64,000 bases of DNA, taken from the NCBI GenBank assembly GCA_947489585.1, contig CANLEE010000004.1, positions 186,001-250,000 on the forward strand, read 5' to 3'. The notes beneath the pieces were generated by a model. The model worked only from the letters and a program-made list of their open reading frames with translations. It was not told the origin of the DNA and searched no databases. Below, piece after piece: positions 1-8,479 of the stretch (its first letter is position 1; each line of letters begins with the position of its first letter). This DNA comes from an uncultured Psychroserpens sp. GTDB taxonomy: Bacteria; Bacteroidota; Bacteroidia; Flavobacteriales; Flavobacteriaceae. The position numbers and the translations under genes are program-made.

Positions 1-27
1 TTATTATAACCTCTTAAATCTGAGATT

Positions 28-2325
28 ATGTTTTGTTGCAATCATTTTTTAAAAATAAAAAGAGCTTCCTTTCTTTTTATTTTCTTTTGTTTTACTTCTG
101 TTATTAATGCCCAATTGCCAATTGGCTATACCGCTTCCGAAGTCCAATCGGGATACAATACAATAATGGGTGTCGTATTCAGTCAAGATGGTAGCAAGAT
201 GTTCGTTTGGGAAAAACGCGGACATGTTTATGTCTCTAACTGGAACGGTTCAGCTTATATAAAACAACCTACTCCAGTATTGGATATTTCTGGTGAAGTA
301 GGAAATTGGAGAGATTTTGGTTTTGCAAGTTTTTGCCTAGATCCTAATTTTGATGCTAATGGTTTAGTGTATATGTACTATATGGTAGATCGTGAACATT
401 TAATGGATTTTGGAACTCCAAATTATAACCCAAATGAAGATCGATATTATGAAGCATCAATTAGTAGATTAACCCGCTACCAGCTTAATATAAGTAGCAA
501 TCCATTAACAACAGACTATAGTTCAAGAACCATTCTTTTAGGTGAATCAGTTTCTACAGGAGTACCATTAACGCATGAATCACATGCAGGAGGTACTGTT
601 ATTTTTGCAAATGATGGAACCTTGTTAGTGTCTACAGGTGACAATGCTAGCTATGCTTCTGTGGATGTAGGTAGTGCAAATGAAACATATTTTCAACAAG
701 CTATAGATGATGGGATTTTAAGGCCAGAAGAAAATGTTGGTGCTTTTAGAAGTCAAATGCCAACATCGCTTTGTGGCAAAATATTGCGTTTAGACCCTAC
801 AACTGGAGATGGTGTGGCTTCAAATCCATTATATGATAGTAACAACCCTCGTTCAGCTGAGTCTAGAATGTGGAGTATGGGATTACGTCATCCGTTTAGA
901 ATGTCAATTCAACCTGATAGTGGTAGTACAAACCCTAGTGACGGTAACCCAGGAATAATCCAAGTTGCAGATGTTGGTTGGGGCACATGGGAAGATTTGC
1001 ACATCTTTGATAAAGGAGGCTTAAATGGTGGTTGGCCTTTGTATGAAGGTTTAACACAACATTTTGATTATTATAATAGCGGAACGACAAATCCAGATGA
1101 AAATGACGTGCTTTTTGTAGATAATTGCCCACAACCAAGTTCTTTTACTGATAACACGAACCCAGCATTAAGACGCTATGTGCATGATAGACCAGAAATA
1201 GCATGGAAACATGGTAATCAACCTGAAGCTAGAGTTCCTACATTTGTTGTAGGCATTCCATTAGCTCCCCGAGTTGGAAGCTTTGGTTCGCCAACTACTG
1301 GAAATGAATTTAATGGTAATGCAGCAATTGCTGGAATTTATATTACTGGTGATGCATTAGGAAGCAGTATGACAGGAAAGTATTTGTTTACCGATTATAC
1401 AAAGAACTGGATGCAAACTGCTACACTAACAGATGGAACAACAAATTGGATTAGTCATATTTCAGAGTTTGCGCCCCAAGGGTTTGGAAATGGAATAGTA
1501 CATATGATGCAAAACCCTTTAGATGGTTTTATATATTATGTAAATATTTTTGATGGAACAGTTTATAAAATTTCATTTGAAGGTCCCACATGGATTGTAG
1601 AACCTACAAACTTGACGATTAATTGTGAGGATAGTACAAACCCTGATGATGAGTTTGCAAATTGGCTTAGCAGTTTTTCAGGATCTGTATTATGTGGTAA
1701 TGCAACATTAATAAATGATAATTCAGGTTTAACGAGTTCATGTGATTCATCGGTTTCTGAAACAGTGACATTTACACTTTCTGATGAATGTGGAAATGAA
1801 ATTACAAAAACAGCAACATTCAGTATAGAAGACACAATAAACCCAAATTGGGATAGTTTTCCTAATGATTTAACAGTGAATTGTTCAATAGATTACCAAA
1901 CCGCTTATGAGGCTTGGCTTAATAGTTTTTCGGGAACAGATAATTGTAGTACTCCTATAGTGTCTCATGATGCTCCTGCAACAATCTCTTGTCCTCAATC
2001 AATAACTGTTAATTTTACATTGTCTGATGCCTGCGGAAATTCTATACTAGCTTCTGCGACATTCACTGTTGAAGATACTTTAGGTGTTTCAGAATTTGAA
2101 AACACTAAAATTATAATGTATCCCAATCCAGCCAATTCATATATAAAATTTATTGGATTAGAAATTAACAGCACAATTGAAGTCTTTAGCGTCAGTGGAC
2201 AGAAAGTACTTGTAAGCTCTTTTAATAATGCAAATGTTGTTGATTTAAATTTGAATTCAGGGTTTTATTTGGTGAAAATTATTTCTAAAGAAAAACAGGT
2301 GTTTAAAAAACTTGTTATAAAATAA
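28..2325 (+). CDS. Secreted glucose/sorbosone dehydrogenase-like protein with T9SS sorting domain
   Basis: A 765-residue secreted protein. An N-terminal hydrophobic signal peptide ends near residue 29 (VINAQ). Residues ~33-510 look like a PQQ-type sugar dehydrogenase beta-propeller: HAGGTVIFANDGTLLVSTGD, LRHPFR, and DVGWGTWEDLHIF followed by GGLNGGWPLYEG are hallmark segments of that family. Residues ~522-611 and ~612-694 are two similar Cys-containing beta-sandwich repeats, each with a DxCGN segment (HYR/Ig-like). The last ~70 residues (from YPNPANSYIKF to KKLVIK) are a type A T9SS C-terminal signal. The expected role is oxidation of an extracellular sugar or polyol at the surface; the substrate cannot be read. 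The ATG at 28 is the only start that keeps the signal peptide. Confidence 0.85.
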   Translation: MFCCNHFLKIKRASFLFIFFCFTSVINAQLPIGYTASEVQSGYNTIMGVVFSQDGSKMFVWEKRGHVYVSNWNGSAYIKQPTPVLDISGEVGNWRDFGFASFCLDPNFDANGLVYMYYMVDREHLMDFGTPNYNPNEDRYYEASISRLTRYQLNISSNPLTTDYSSRTILLGESVSTGVPLTHESHAGGTVIFANDGTLLVSTGDNASYASVDVGSANETYFQQAIDDGILRPEENVGAFRSQMPTSLCGKILRLDPTTGDGVASNPLYDSNNPRSAESRMWSMGLRHPFRMSIQPDSGSTNPSDGNPGIIQVADVGWGTWEDLHIFDKGGLNGGWPLYEGLTQHFDYYNSGTTNPDENDVLFVDNCPQPSSFTDNTNPALRRYVHDRPEIAWKHGNQPEARVPTFVVGIPLAPRVGSFGSPTTGNEFNGNAAIAGIYITGDALGSSMTGKYLFTDYTKNWMQTATLTDGTTNWISHISEFAPQGFGNGIVHMMQNPLDGFIYYVNIFDGTVYKISFEGPTWIVEPTNLTINCEDSTNPDDEFANWLSSFSGSVLCGNATLINDNSGLTSSCDSSVSETVTFTLSDECGNEITKTATFSIEDTINPNWDSFPNDLTVNCSIDYQTAYEAWLNSFSGTDNCSTPIVSHDAPATISCPQSITVNFTLSDACGNSILASATFTVEDTLGVSEFENTKIIMYPNPANSYIKFIGLEINSTIEVFSVSGQKVLVSSFNNANVVDLNLNSGFYLVKIISKEKQVFKKLVIK

Positions 2326-2335
2326 TGTAACATTT

Positions 2336-2343
2336 TAATTTTG
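2336..2343 (+). promoter_or_regulatory. Candidate Bacteroidota -7 box (TAnnTTTG) for the DUF4870 gene
   Basis: TAATTTTG fits the Bacteroidota sigma-A -7 consensus TAnnTTTG. A CTTG at 2311-2314 lies about 21 bases upstream, an acceptable -33 partner. It is ~45 bases before the ATG at 2388. Short AT-rich motif, so chance occurrence is possible. Confidence 0.4.
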
Positions 2344-2387
2344 TTGACGTCATATAGGCATTCAATCAAAACAAAATTAAAATCATT

Positions 2388-2723
2388 ATGCGACAAGATA
2401 ATCAACTTATCGTTTTAACACATTTAAGTCAGTTACTCACATTTATTACAGGGTTTGGTGGACTTATTGTCCCTTTAATCATTTGGGCGACACAAAGAAA
2501 AAGTGTGTATAGAATGGACCAAGAAGGCAAAAACATTGTCAACTTTCAGTTGAGTTTGTTAGTTTATAGTATCATCTGCATTCCTTTAGTATTTATTCTG
2601 GTAGGTATATTCGGATTGATAGCATTGTGCTTACTATCATTTATATTTCCTATAGTTAATGCTATAAGAGCAAGTCACGGTGATTCACCAAGATATCCTT
2701 TATCTCTTAATTTTATTAGTTAG
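2388..2723 (+). CDS. DUF4870 domain-containing membrane protein
   Basis: A 111-residue small integral membrane protein of the DUF4870 (Tic20-like) type. After a short N-terminus (LTHLSQLLTFITGFGGLIVPLIIW) come a polar stretch with KSVYRMDQEGKNIVNFQLS and two further hydrophobic segments (~62-80 and ~82-96). The pattern His-Leu near the start, then WxxxRKxS and Q(G/E)GKxxxNFQLS is diagnostic of DUF4870. Function is unknown; it sits in the cytoplasmic membrane. It is a single-gene unit closed by a hairpin terminator at 2747-2777. Confidence 0.8.
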   Translation: MRQDNQLIVLTHLSQLLTFITGFGGLIVPLIIWATQRKSVYRMDQEGKNIVNFQLSLLVYSIICIPLVFILVGIFGLIALCLLSFIFPIVNAIRASHGDSPRYPLSLNFIS

Positions 2724-2746
2724 TTATTTTTATAAAGAGGTAAATA

Positions 2747-2777
2747 AAAACGCTCACTTTTAGTGAGCGTTTTTTTG
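2747..2777. terminator. Bidirectional intrinsic terminator
   Basis: The perfect hairpin CGCTCACTtttAGTGAGCG (2751-2769) is flanked by an A-run on the left and a T-run on the right. It can therefore end the plus-strand DUF4870 gene and the minus-strand lipoprotein gene that converge on it. Confidence 0.9.
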
Positions 2778-2793
2778 TACTTATACTAGTATT

Positions 2794-3309
2794 TTAATTA
2801 AAATATTGCAAATCACTAAATGATCCTGTCATTATGACTTCTGCTCCAGTGTTTATGGATGCGGTAATGTTAAAAGTCCCTGAAATGATATTGTATTCAT
2901 CGTCAGACGGGTTTACTCTGTTTTCTGTAATAGTGATGCTTCCACTTATAGAGCTATACGTTATTTGTGCTTCTTGATCTCTAATAACTACAGTGGTGCT
3001 AAAGTTTTCAGAGTCAACATCGCCTATCTGTTTTATAACACCGCTTCCTAAACCGCCAGTACTATTCATAAACATATTAATGACATTATTATTAGCATCT
3101 GTTACATTTATATTTAGAGTATTATTAGTTATGCCAAGCTCAGCATTATAGAATCCTAGTGTAGCACTATAATTGTTAAATGAACCGCCATCTAGTGTTG
3201 CAGTAAATTGAGCATTATCGGCCGGGTTGTTATTATTGTCATCTTCACTACAAGAAGAAGTTATTAAGAGAAAAAGAAATAGAACGGCAAATGGTTTAAT
3301 ACATTTCAT
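2794..3309 (-). CDS. Surface-type lipoprotein (DUF6252-like)
   Basis: A 171-residue lipoprotein. Residues 1-19 form a signal peptide with a lipobox ending LITSSC; after the Cys comes SEDDNNNN, fitting the flavobacterial surface-export signal (Ser plus acidic residues after the lipid-bearing Cys). The mature part is beta-rich, Asn/Thr/Ser-rich and opens with QFTATLDGGSFN, resembling DUF6252-type lipoproteins. No enzymatic motif is visible. It is monocistronic and converges with the DUF4870 gene. The lipoprotein call is firm; the DUF call is tentative. Confidence 0.75.
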   Translation of the reverse strand: MKCIKPFAVLFLFLLITSSCSEDDNNNNPADNAQFTATLDGGSFNNYSATLGFYNAELGITNNTLNINVTDANNNVINMFMNSTGGLGSGVIKQIGDVDSENFSTTVVIRDQEAQITYSSISGSITITENRVNPSDDEYNIISGTFNITASINTGAEVIMTGSFSDLQYFN

Positions 3310-3484
3310 GATGATTGTTTTTAAGGTTGTTTCTTTCTTATCGTAAAAAACGAAAAAATGTCATCAAGGTATTTTTATTATGATGTTTTAGTAGAAACAC
3401 GTACAATTATATTTAGGTGTTTTTACTTGGTTATTGTATCGTATTACTAATTAGTTTTATGGAAACGATATAAATATTTGATTT

Positions 3485-4255
3485 ATGGCAAAGACAGTTT
3501 CAGAGGCTAGTGCTAAAACTCCAACAAATATAAAAGTACCAGAGGTTGCCCAACCAGGAATTTCGAAGGCAATTATTGCTGAGATGAGCGACGAGATAAA
3601 TAATATGTTGTCTTATGCTATTTATAATGGGATAACGATTAATACAGAAGTAAATTCTTTAATTCAAAACAGTAGTGTTGATGATTTAATTAATGCACAT
3701 AATTTGTTGTGTAAAAATGTGGCTCCGGCTACACCAAAATCAATTCAGTTTTCAAAGAAATTGCATGAACAGTCTGATAAAAAATTCACTTTCGGTAGAC
3801 TACCACTGGTAAGAAATCTAATTATTTTATCTGTATTATTTTTAGCCATATTTATAATTACTGGTATTTCTCCTAACGTTAATAATGATTCTCTTGATAA
3901 TGGAATCATGCACAATAGTGGTTTAAAATTACTTTTGAACATAGGATATTTATGTTCTATAGCAGGACTTGGTGTTACTTTTTATTTATTGAAAAGTGTA
4001 AGTAATTCATTAAAAAAAGGAACATTATTACCTGAAGAATCTATAGAATATATGGCCCAAATAGTTTTAGGTATTATTGCTGGATTAGTATTATCAGAAA
4101 TTCTTTCTGTCTACATAACCGATCCAAATAGTATCACGCTTTTCAATAAAAGTGTACTTGCACTTATAGGTGGTTTTTCTTCCGATGCTATATTTAGTAT
4201 GCTTCAAGGCGTGATAGATAGAATAAAATCAATATTTATCCCTGCAAATTCTTAG
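3485..4255 (+). CDS. Hypothetical four-helix membrane protein with cytoplasmic N-domain
   Basis: A 256-residue protein I do not recognise. Residues 1-~108 are soluble and largely helical, starting with an Ala/Thr/Pro-rich stretch (KTVSEASAKTPTNIKVPEVA). Four hydrophobic segments follow at roughly 110-128, 148-167, 188-210 and 219-237. The C-terminal part GGFSSDAIFSMLQGVIDRIK is amphipathic and follows the last membrane segment. There is no signal peptide, so the N-domain should be cytoplasmic. It is a single-gene unit between two terminators, facing dnaN. Most likely a membrane-anchored sensor or effector of unknown role. Confidence 0.65.
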   Translation: MAKTVSEASAKTPTNIKVPEVAQPGISKAIIAEMSDEINNMLSYAIYNGITINTEVNSLIQNSSVDDLINAHNLLCKNVAPATPKSIQFSKKLHEQSDKKFTFGRLPLVRNLIILSVLFLAIFIITGISPNVNNDSLDNGIMHNSGLKLLLNIGYLCSIAGLGVTFYLLKSVSNSLKKGTLLPEESIEYMAQIVLGIIAGLVLSEILSVYITDPNSITLFNKSVLALIGGFSSDAIFSMLQGVIDRIKSIFIPANS

Positions 4256-4267
4256 ATAGAATAGATA

Positions 4268-4305
4268 AAAAAAATCTGTTATAAATTTTATAACAGATTT
4301 TTTAT
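4268..4305. terminator. Bidirectional intrinsic terminator
   Basis: The inverted repeat AAATCTGTTATAA / TTATAACAGATTT (within 4272-4300) has A and T runs outside. It lies between the stops of the plus-strand membrane protein gene and minus-strand dnaN. Confidence 0.85.
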
Positions 4306-4340
4306 TTTGCTTGTGTATCAATACTATAGTTTTCTACATG

Positions 4341-5459
4341 TTAATTGTTTAACATAACTGGCATGACTAACATAGTTACATGTTCTCCTTCATCTAAGCC
4401 ATCAATAGGTGTTAAGATTCCTGCTCTGTTTGGTAAACTCATTTCTAACTGTACTTGATCGGCATTAAGATTGTTTAGCATTTCGGTTAAAAAACGGGAG
4501 TTAAAGCCTATTTGCATATCATCGCCTTGGTAATCACAAGTTAAGCGCTCTTCAGCTTTGTTTGAGTAATCAATGTCTTCAGCAGAAATATTTAATTCTG
4601 CACCAGCAATTTTTAAACGGATTTGGTGTGTTGTCTTATTAGAGAAGATACTCACACGACGAACAGAATTTAAGAATTGCGTTCTATCTATAGTTAATTT
4701 ATTTGGGTTTTCTTTAGGAATAACGGCTTCGTAATTAGGATATTTTCCATCAATTAAACGACAGACCAATATAGAGTTTTCAAAGGTAAACTTCGCATTA
4801 GAATCGTTATACTCAATGGTTACAGGTTCATCATTTGTTGCTAAGATTCCTTTTAAAAGATTTAAAGGTTTTTTAGGCATGATAAATTCTGCGACTTGAT
4901 TTGCTGTCACATCACCACGTGTATATTTCACTAATTTGTGAGCATCTGTTGCAACAAAAGTTAGTCCTTCAGTAGAAAACTGAAAAAACACACCACTCAT
5001 TACTGGTCGTAAATCGTCATTACCAGCAGCAAAAATGGTTTTACTAATAGCCGTTGCTAATATATTCCCAGAAATTGTTGTCGTACTTGGATTGTCTAAC
5101 TCTACAGCTGTAGGAAATTCATTTCCATCGGCATATGCTAATGCATATTTACCATGATTTGAGCTAATTTCAACTGTATTGTTGTCTTCTATAACAAATG
5201 TTAAGGGTTGTTCAGGAAATGTCTTTAAAGTATCTAACAATAATCGCGCAGGTAATGCAATGCTTCCATCGTTATCACTCTCTACATCTAAAGTTGATGA
5301 CATTGTAGTTTCTAAATCACTAGCAGAAACTGTTAATTTTGAATCTTTCAACTCGAATAAAAAGTTATCTAAAATTGGTAAGGTGTTTGAACTATTGATA
5401 ACACCACCTAAAACTTGTAATTGTTTGAGTAAATATGTACTTGATACTATAAATTTCAT
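4341..5459 (-). CDS. dnaN: DNA polymerase III subunit beta (sliding clamp)
   Basis: A 372-residue beta clamp, the usual length. It opens MKFIVSSTYLLKQLQ and carries three tandem clamp folds (~1-120, 121-245, 246-372), with segments typical of DnaN: FLFELKDSKLTVSASDLE, FVATDAHKLVKY, LIDGKYPNYEAVIP, and the C-terminal hydrophobic ending near TMLVMPVMLN. The ring tethers the replicative polymerase to DNA. dnaA is not nearby; gldG lies directly upstream on the same strand after a 140-base gap, an arrangement known from other flavobacteria. Three dyads lie in that gap. Confidence 0.98.
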   Translation of the reverse strand: MKFIVSSTYLLKQLQVLGGVINSSNTLPILDNFLFELKDSKLTVSASDLETTMSSTLDVESDNDGSIALPARLLLDTLKTFPEQPLTFVIEDNNTVEISSNHGKYALAYADGNEFPTAVELDNPSTTTISGNILATAISKTIFAAGNDDLRPVMSGVFFQFSTEGLTFVATDAHKLVKYTRGDVTANQVAEFIMPKKPLNLLKGILATNDEPVTIEYNDSNAKFTFENSILVCRLIDGKYPNYEAVIPKENPNKLTIDRTQFLNSVRRVSIFSNKTTHQIRLKIAGAELNISAEDIDYSNKAEERLTCDYQGDDMQIGFNSRFLTEMLNNLNADQVQLEMSLPNRAGILTPIDGLDEGEHVTMLVMPVMLNN

Positions 5460-5481
5460 GTGCTCTTGTTAATGTTTTTTT

Positions 5482-5545
5482 ACAATATTGTCACAACAAA
5501 TTGTGCAATACAAATATATCTTAAAGGGATTGTTTTATAAAACAA
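5482..5545. promoter_or_regulatory. Cluster of dyads upstream of dnaN
   Basis: Three short inverted repeats sit between dnaN and gldG: ACAATATTGT (5482-5491), CACAA-N4-TTGTG (5492-5505) and the perfect 16-base palindrome TTGTTTTATAAAACAA (5530-5545). They are in the dnaN promoter region and could bind a regulator. No DnaA box consensus (TTATnCACA) is seen. Confidence 0.35.
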
Positions 5546-5599
5546 ACTTATTAACAATATATGCTATTAAAAATGGCTACACTTGGCAGTTCTTTTAAA

Positions 5600-7273
5600 T
5601 TATTTTGAATACCTTTTTCTTCTTAAATAATTAAAGGAAAAACCAAAAAGACCCAATAGGGCAATAGGTATAGCAATATTAATAATTTGCCATTTTGTTT
5701 TTTGGTCTTTAATTTTTTCAGAATCTAAAAAGGCTAATTTTACCTCTTTAGTGCGAATGTTTATAAGTCCGTCGTCATTCAATAGATAGTTCACTGCATT
5801 TTCAAGGAACTCTTTATTTCCAAATTTACGTTTTGTTAAAAATTCGAAGCCTAACTCTTGAGGTTTGTTACGTATGACATCATTTTTTATGACATCACCA
5901 TCTGCAACAACTATCATTTTTGTTGTTGTACTTTTGGTTTTATATCCAGAAAATTTAAACGGTTTGATACGTTTATCATAAACTGAAGTAAATTCGCCTT
6001 CAAGTAATACAGCTAAGGTTTGATTTGGTTCAGTATAAGTCTCAGGTTTAGGTTCTTGCGACACGATATCTAAACTAATTTCTCGAGGTACACCTTCTAG
6101 TTTTGTAAGCTGAGAACTGCGTAATAAGATGGTTTTATCAATGCTATTTTTAAGCGTGTCTATCTGACTTGTAAAATCAAATTTTACAGGATCTAAATTG
6201 GTAGTGATTGGATGATTAGGGTTGCTTGCTGCTAAAGGAGAATATTGCCATTGTACAGGTTGATATTGTGTATTATTTCCTTCTCCAATCGCTAAAGGAA
6301 TAGGAGCAGAGTACAAATCATTTACAATAACCGGATTGATACGTACGCCATATTTAAAGAAAAAATCATTGAGGTTTAGATCTTTCATAATGGCAACCGC
6401 TTTACCTGCATTATTAAGCAAACTATCTCGATCCATAATAATACTCTCGGTGAGCCATAAACTTTTTCCGCCAGTCATTGTATATTGATCAAGCACGTAT
6501 TTTTCTTCTTCAGAAAATGGAACGCTTGGTTTTGCAGAAATAATTAAATCATAATTTGAAATATCATTCAATGTCTTTTGTGGATTATTAGCGACACTAT
6601 CTAATGTAAAAGGTGCGAGATAATAATGCTCTCCTAATTTTTTGAGAAAATCTGCTACATAAATATCGCTCAATTGGCCATTACCACGCAAAACTGCAAT
6701 CTTTTTTTGTTTGGGACTGACTAATTTTTTAAAGGCCTCAGCAAAAGCATATTCTAAATTTTGAATAGAACTATTTACTAATTCTTGATCAGTTGCTCCG
6801 ATTTTATTTTTTATTAGCGGAACAATTACTGTTTGCTCATTATAACTTGCTAAAGCCCATGGTATAATAACCTCCTGCGACGTTTTGCCGTTGTCTTTTA
6901 TATTAATTTGAAACGGTTGTAAGCCACGTTGTGACAATTGCTGAAGATTTTGATTTCTGGTTTTTTCATCTGCTAGCGGATTGATAAAATCAAATTTCAC
7001 ATTGCTATTATAAACCGTGAATTCTTCAAGAAGTTGTTGTGTTTCGTTTCGTAATCGCCTAAACTCTGAAGGAAAATCACCTTCCAAGAACACATCAATA
7101 ATTAATGGAGAATCGACATCTTCAACGGTTTGCAAAGCCTCGCTAGACAAAGTATACCGCTTGTCTTTTGTTAAATCAAAACGTTTATACAGGTCATTTG
7201 AAATTAAGTTAATAGCTATAATAACAACTAACGTAATAACAATAGTGATGATATTTTTCTTATTTCTCAGCAT
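5600..7273 (-). CDS. gldG: Gliding motility-associated ABC transporter substrate-binding protein GldG
   Basis: 557 residues from the ATG at 7273 (a TTG codon lies one position upstream). One N-terminal membrane helix (~8-26), a large extracytoplasmic region with the GldG/ABC-aux features (KDKRYTLSSEALQTVEDVD, FDFINPL, VIIPWALASY, LWLTESIIMDRDSL) and a C-terminal helix (~530-549) followed by RRKRYSK. With GldF and the ATPase GldA it forms an ABC complex linked to gliding and protein secretion in Flavobacterium; gldA is not in this window. Length matches the family (~560). The ATG overlaps the end of the upstream small gene by 14 bases, indicating translational coupling. Confidence 0.95.
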   Translation of the reverse strand: MLRNKKNIITIVITLVVIIAINLISNDLYKRFDLTKDKRYTLSSEALQTVEDVDSPLIIDVFLEGDFPSEFRRLRNETQQLLEEFTVYNSNVKFDFINPLADEKTRNQNLQQLSQRGLQPFQINIKDNGKTSQEVIIPWALASYNEQTVIVPLIKNKIGATDQELVNSSIQNLEYAFAEAFKKLVSPKQKKIAVLRGNGQLSDIYVADFLKKLGEHYYLAPFTLDSVANNPQKTLNDISNYDLIISAKPSVPFSEEEKYVLDQYTMTGGKSLWLTESIIMDRDSLLNNAGKAVAIMKDLNLNDFFFKYGVRINPVIVNDLYSAPIPLAIGEGNNTQYQPVQWQYSPLAASNPNHPITTNLDPVKFDFTSQIDTLKNSIDKTILLRSSQLTKLEGVPREISLDIVSQEPKPETYTEPNQTLAVLLEGEFTSVYDKRIKPFKFSGYKTKSTTTKMIVVADGDVIKNDVIRNKPQELGFEFLTKRKFGNKEFLENAVNYLLNDDGLINIRTKEVKLAFLDSEKIKDQKTKWQIINIAIPIALLGLFGFSFNYLRRKRYSK

Positions 7274-7754
7274 CAAATTTTATAGCTTCTTTATATAGTC
7301 TTAGGTTAATGACTTTGTCGTCTTTAAATACAATTTCAATACATTCTTTTTCTTTGGTAAATGCTCCAGGTTCAATACCTAAACCATAGTTCCATCTGTT
7401 AGCATCATGATCTTTTATACCATCATCCCAAGATAGCCATTCGTGTTTCCCTAATTGAGCTTCTACATCATTTTTTGTCATGCCAATTAAAATTTCCGAA
7501 GTAAACATATTATCAGATAACTCATAGCGAAGTGCAGGTTTTTCTTTCCATAGTTTAGCAGAAAAGTATTTTTGGTGATGATAATTGCTAAAAATATTAA
7601 TCATTGGATACACAGCATAAAAATACACAAAAGGAGCAATGATTAGGCTTACTAAAAGGGTTAACCATTTACGCTTGTCTATTGTTTTTACAAATAGAAA
7701 CACGAGTACAAATGTAATGCACATCATAATGACCAAAGGGACAGTTATAATCAT
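7260..7754 (-). CDS. BamE-like membrane-anchored protein embedded between gldF and gldG
   Basis: A 164-residue protein with two N-terminal hydrophobic segments (~3-22 and ~29-51) and a soluble C-domain. That domain carries GMTKNDVEAQLG, then RWNYGLG, then CIEIVFKDDKVINLRLY: the order and spacing of a SmpA/OmlA (BamE) fold, which mediates protein contacts in envelope complexes. Its ATG overlaps the gldF stop as ATGA (7751-7754), and its stop lies inside the start of gldG, so all three should be translated together. The gldFG operons I know have the two genes adjacent, so this gene is extra. The membrane and BamE-like calls are inferred from motif order; function is unknown. Confidence 0.7.
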   Translation of the reverse strand: MIITVPLVIMMCITFVLVFLFVKTIDKRKWLTLLVSLIIAPFVYFYAVYPMINIFSNYHHQKYFSAKLWKEKPALRYELSDNMFTSEILIGMTKNDVEAQLGKHEWLSWDDGIKDHDANRWNYGLGIEPGAFTKEKECIEIVFKDDKVINLRLYKEAIKFDAEK

Positions 7755-8479
7755 TGGTTAGCGCGTTTTATATTTAATTTTGTTAAGACAATAAATAAAG
7801 CAGTAATACTTAAAAAATAGATGATATCTCTAGTGTCTAAAACACCGCGGCTCATACTTTTAAAGTGAGATTCCATACCTAATTTTTCTATATGAAATGT
7901 ATCCCCAAATAGATTATAACCTGACAAACCTTCAAAACCAAAATAGAAAAAGAAGCAAATAAATACAGCGATAATAAAAGCCACAATTTGATTATCAGAT
8001 AGGCTAGAAGCAAATACCCCTATGGCCGTATATGCGGCAACTAAAAACAAAAGACCAAAATAGGAACCCATAACACTTCCTACATCTAAATTGCCTTCAG
8101 GGTTTCCAAGTTTAAAAATGGAATACACATATAATAATGTTGGAATTAGTGCAATAATAATAAGTATTAATGATCCTAAATACTTACCCAAAACAACATT
8201 TAAATGGCTAATTGGTTTTGTGAGTAAAAGCTCTAAAGTACCTTGCTTTTTTTCATCTGCAAAACTTCGCATCGTTACTGCTGGAACCAAAAAAATGAGA
8301 ATCCAAGGAGCTAATAAAAAGAAGTTAGACAAATCAGCAAAGCCATTATCTAAAATATTAAAATCTCCTTTAAATAGCCAAAGAAATAAACTGTTGAGTA
8401 ATAAAAATACAGCAATCACCAAGTATCCAATTGGCGAGGCAAAGAAGCTGTTGATTTCTTTTTTTAGAATTGCAAGCAT
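7751..8479 (-). CDS. gldF: Gliding motility-associated ABC transporter permease GldF
   Basis: A 242-residue ABC-2-type permease with six hydrophobic segments (first at ~17-36, last at ~218-235). Typical features are the start MLAILKKEINSFFASPIGY, the loop TMRSFADEKKQGTLELLLTKPIS after the second helix, and the final KLNIKRANQ. Length equals Flavobacterium GldF (~241). It is the membrane subunit of the GldAFG complex. The start ATG shares one base with the upstream stop (TAATG at 8477-8481), and the stop overlaps the next ATG, so it lies in the middle of a tightly coupled operon. Confidence 0.95.
   Translation of the reverse strand: MLAILKKEINSFFASPIGYLVIAVFLLLNSLFLWLFKGDFNILDNGFADLSNFFLLAPWILIFLVPAVTMRSFADEKKQGTLELLLTKPISHLNVVLGKYLGSLILIIIALIPTLLYVYSIFKLGNPEGNLDVGSVMGSYFGLLFLVAAYTAIGVFASSLSDNQIVAFIIAVFICFFFYFGFEGLSGYNLFGDTFHIEKLGMESHFKSMSRGVLDTRDIIYFLSITALFIVLTKLNIKRANQ

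Noticed and set aside
4341..5599. Replication origin near dnaN
   Set aside because: No dnaA, no DnaA-box cluster and no long AT unwinding element; dnaN next to gldG is a known arrangement away from the origin.
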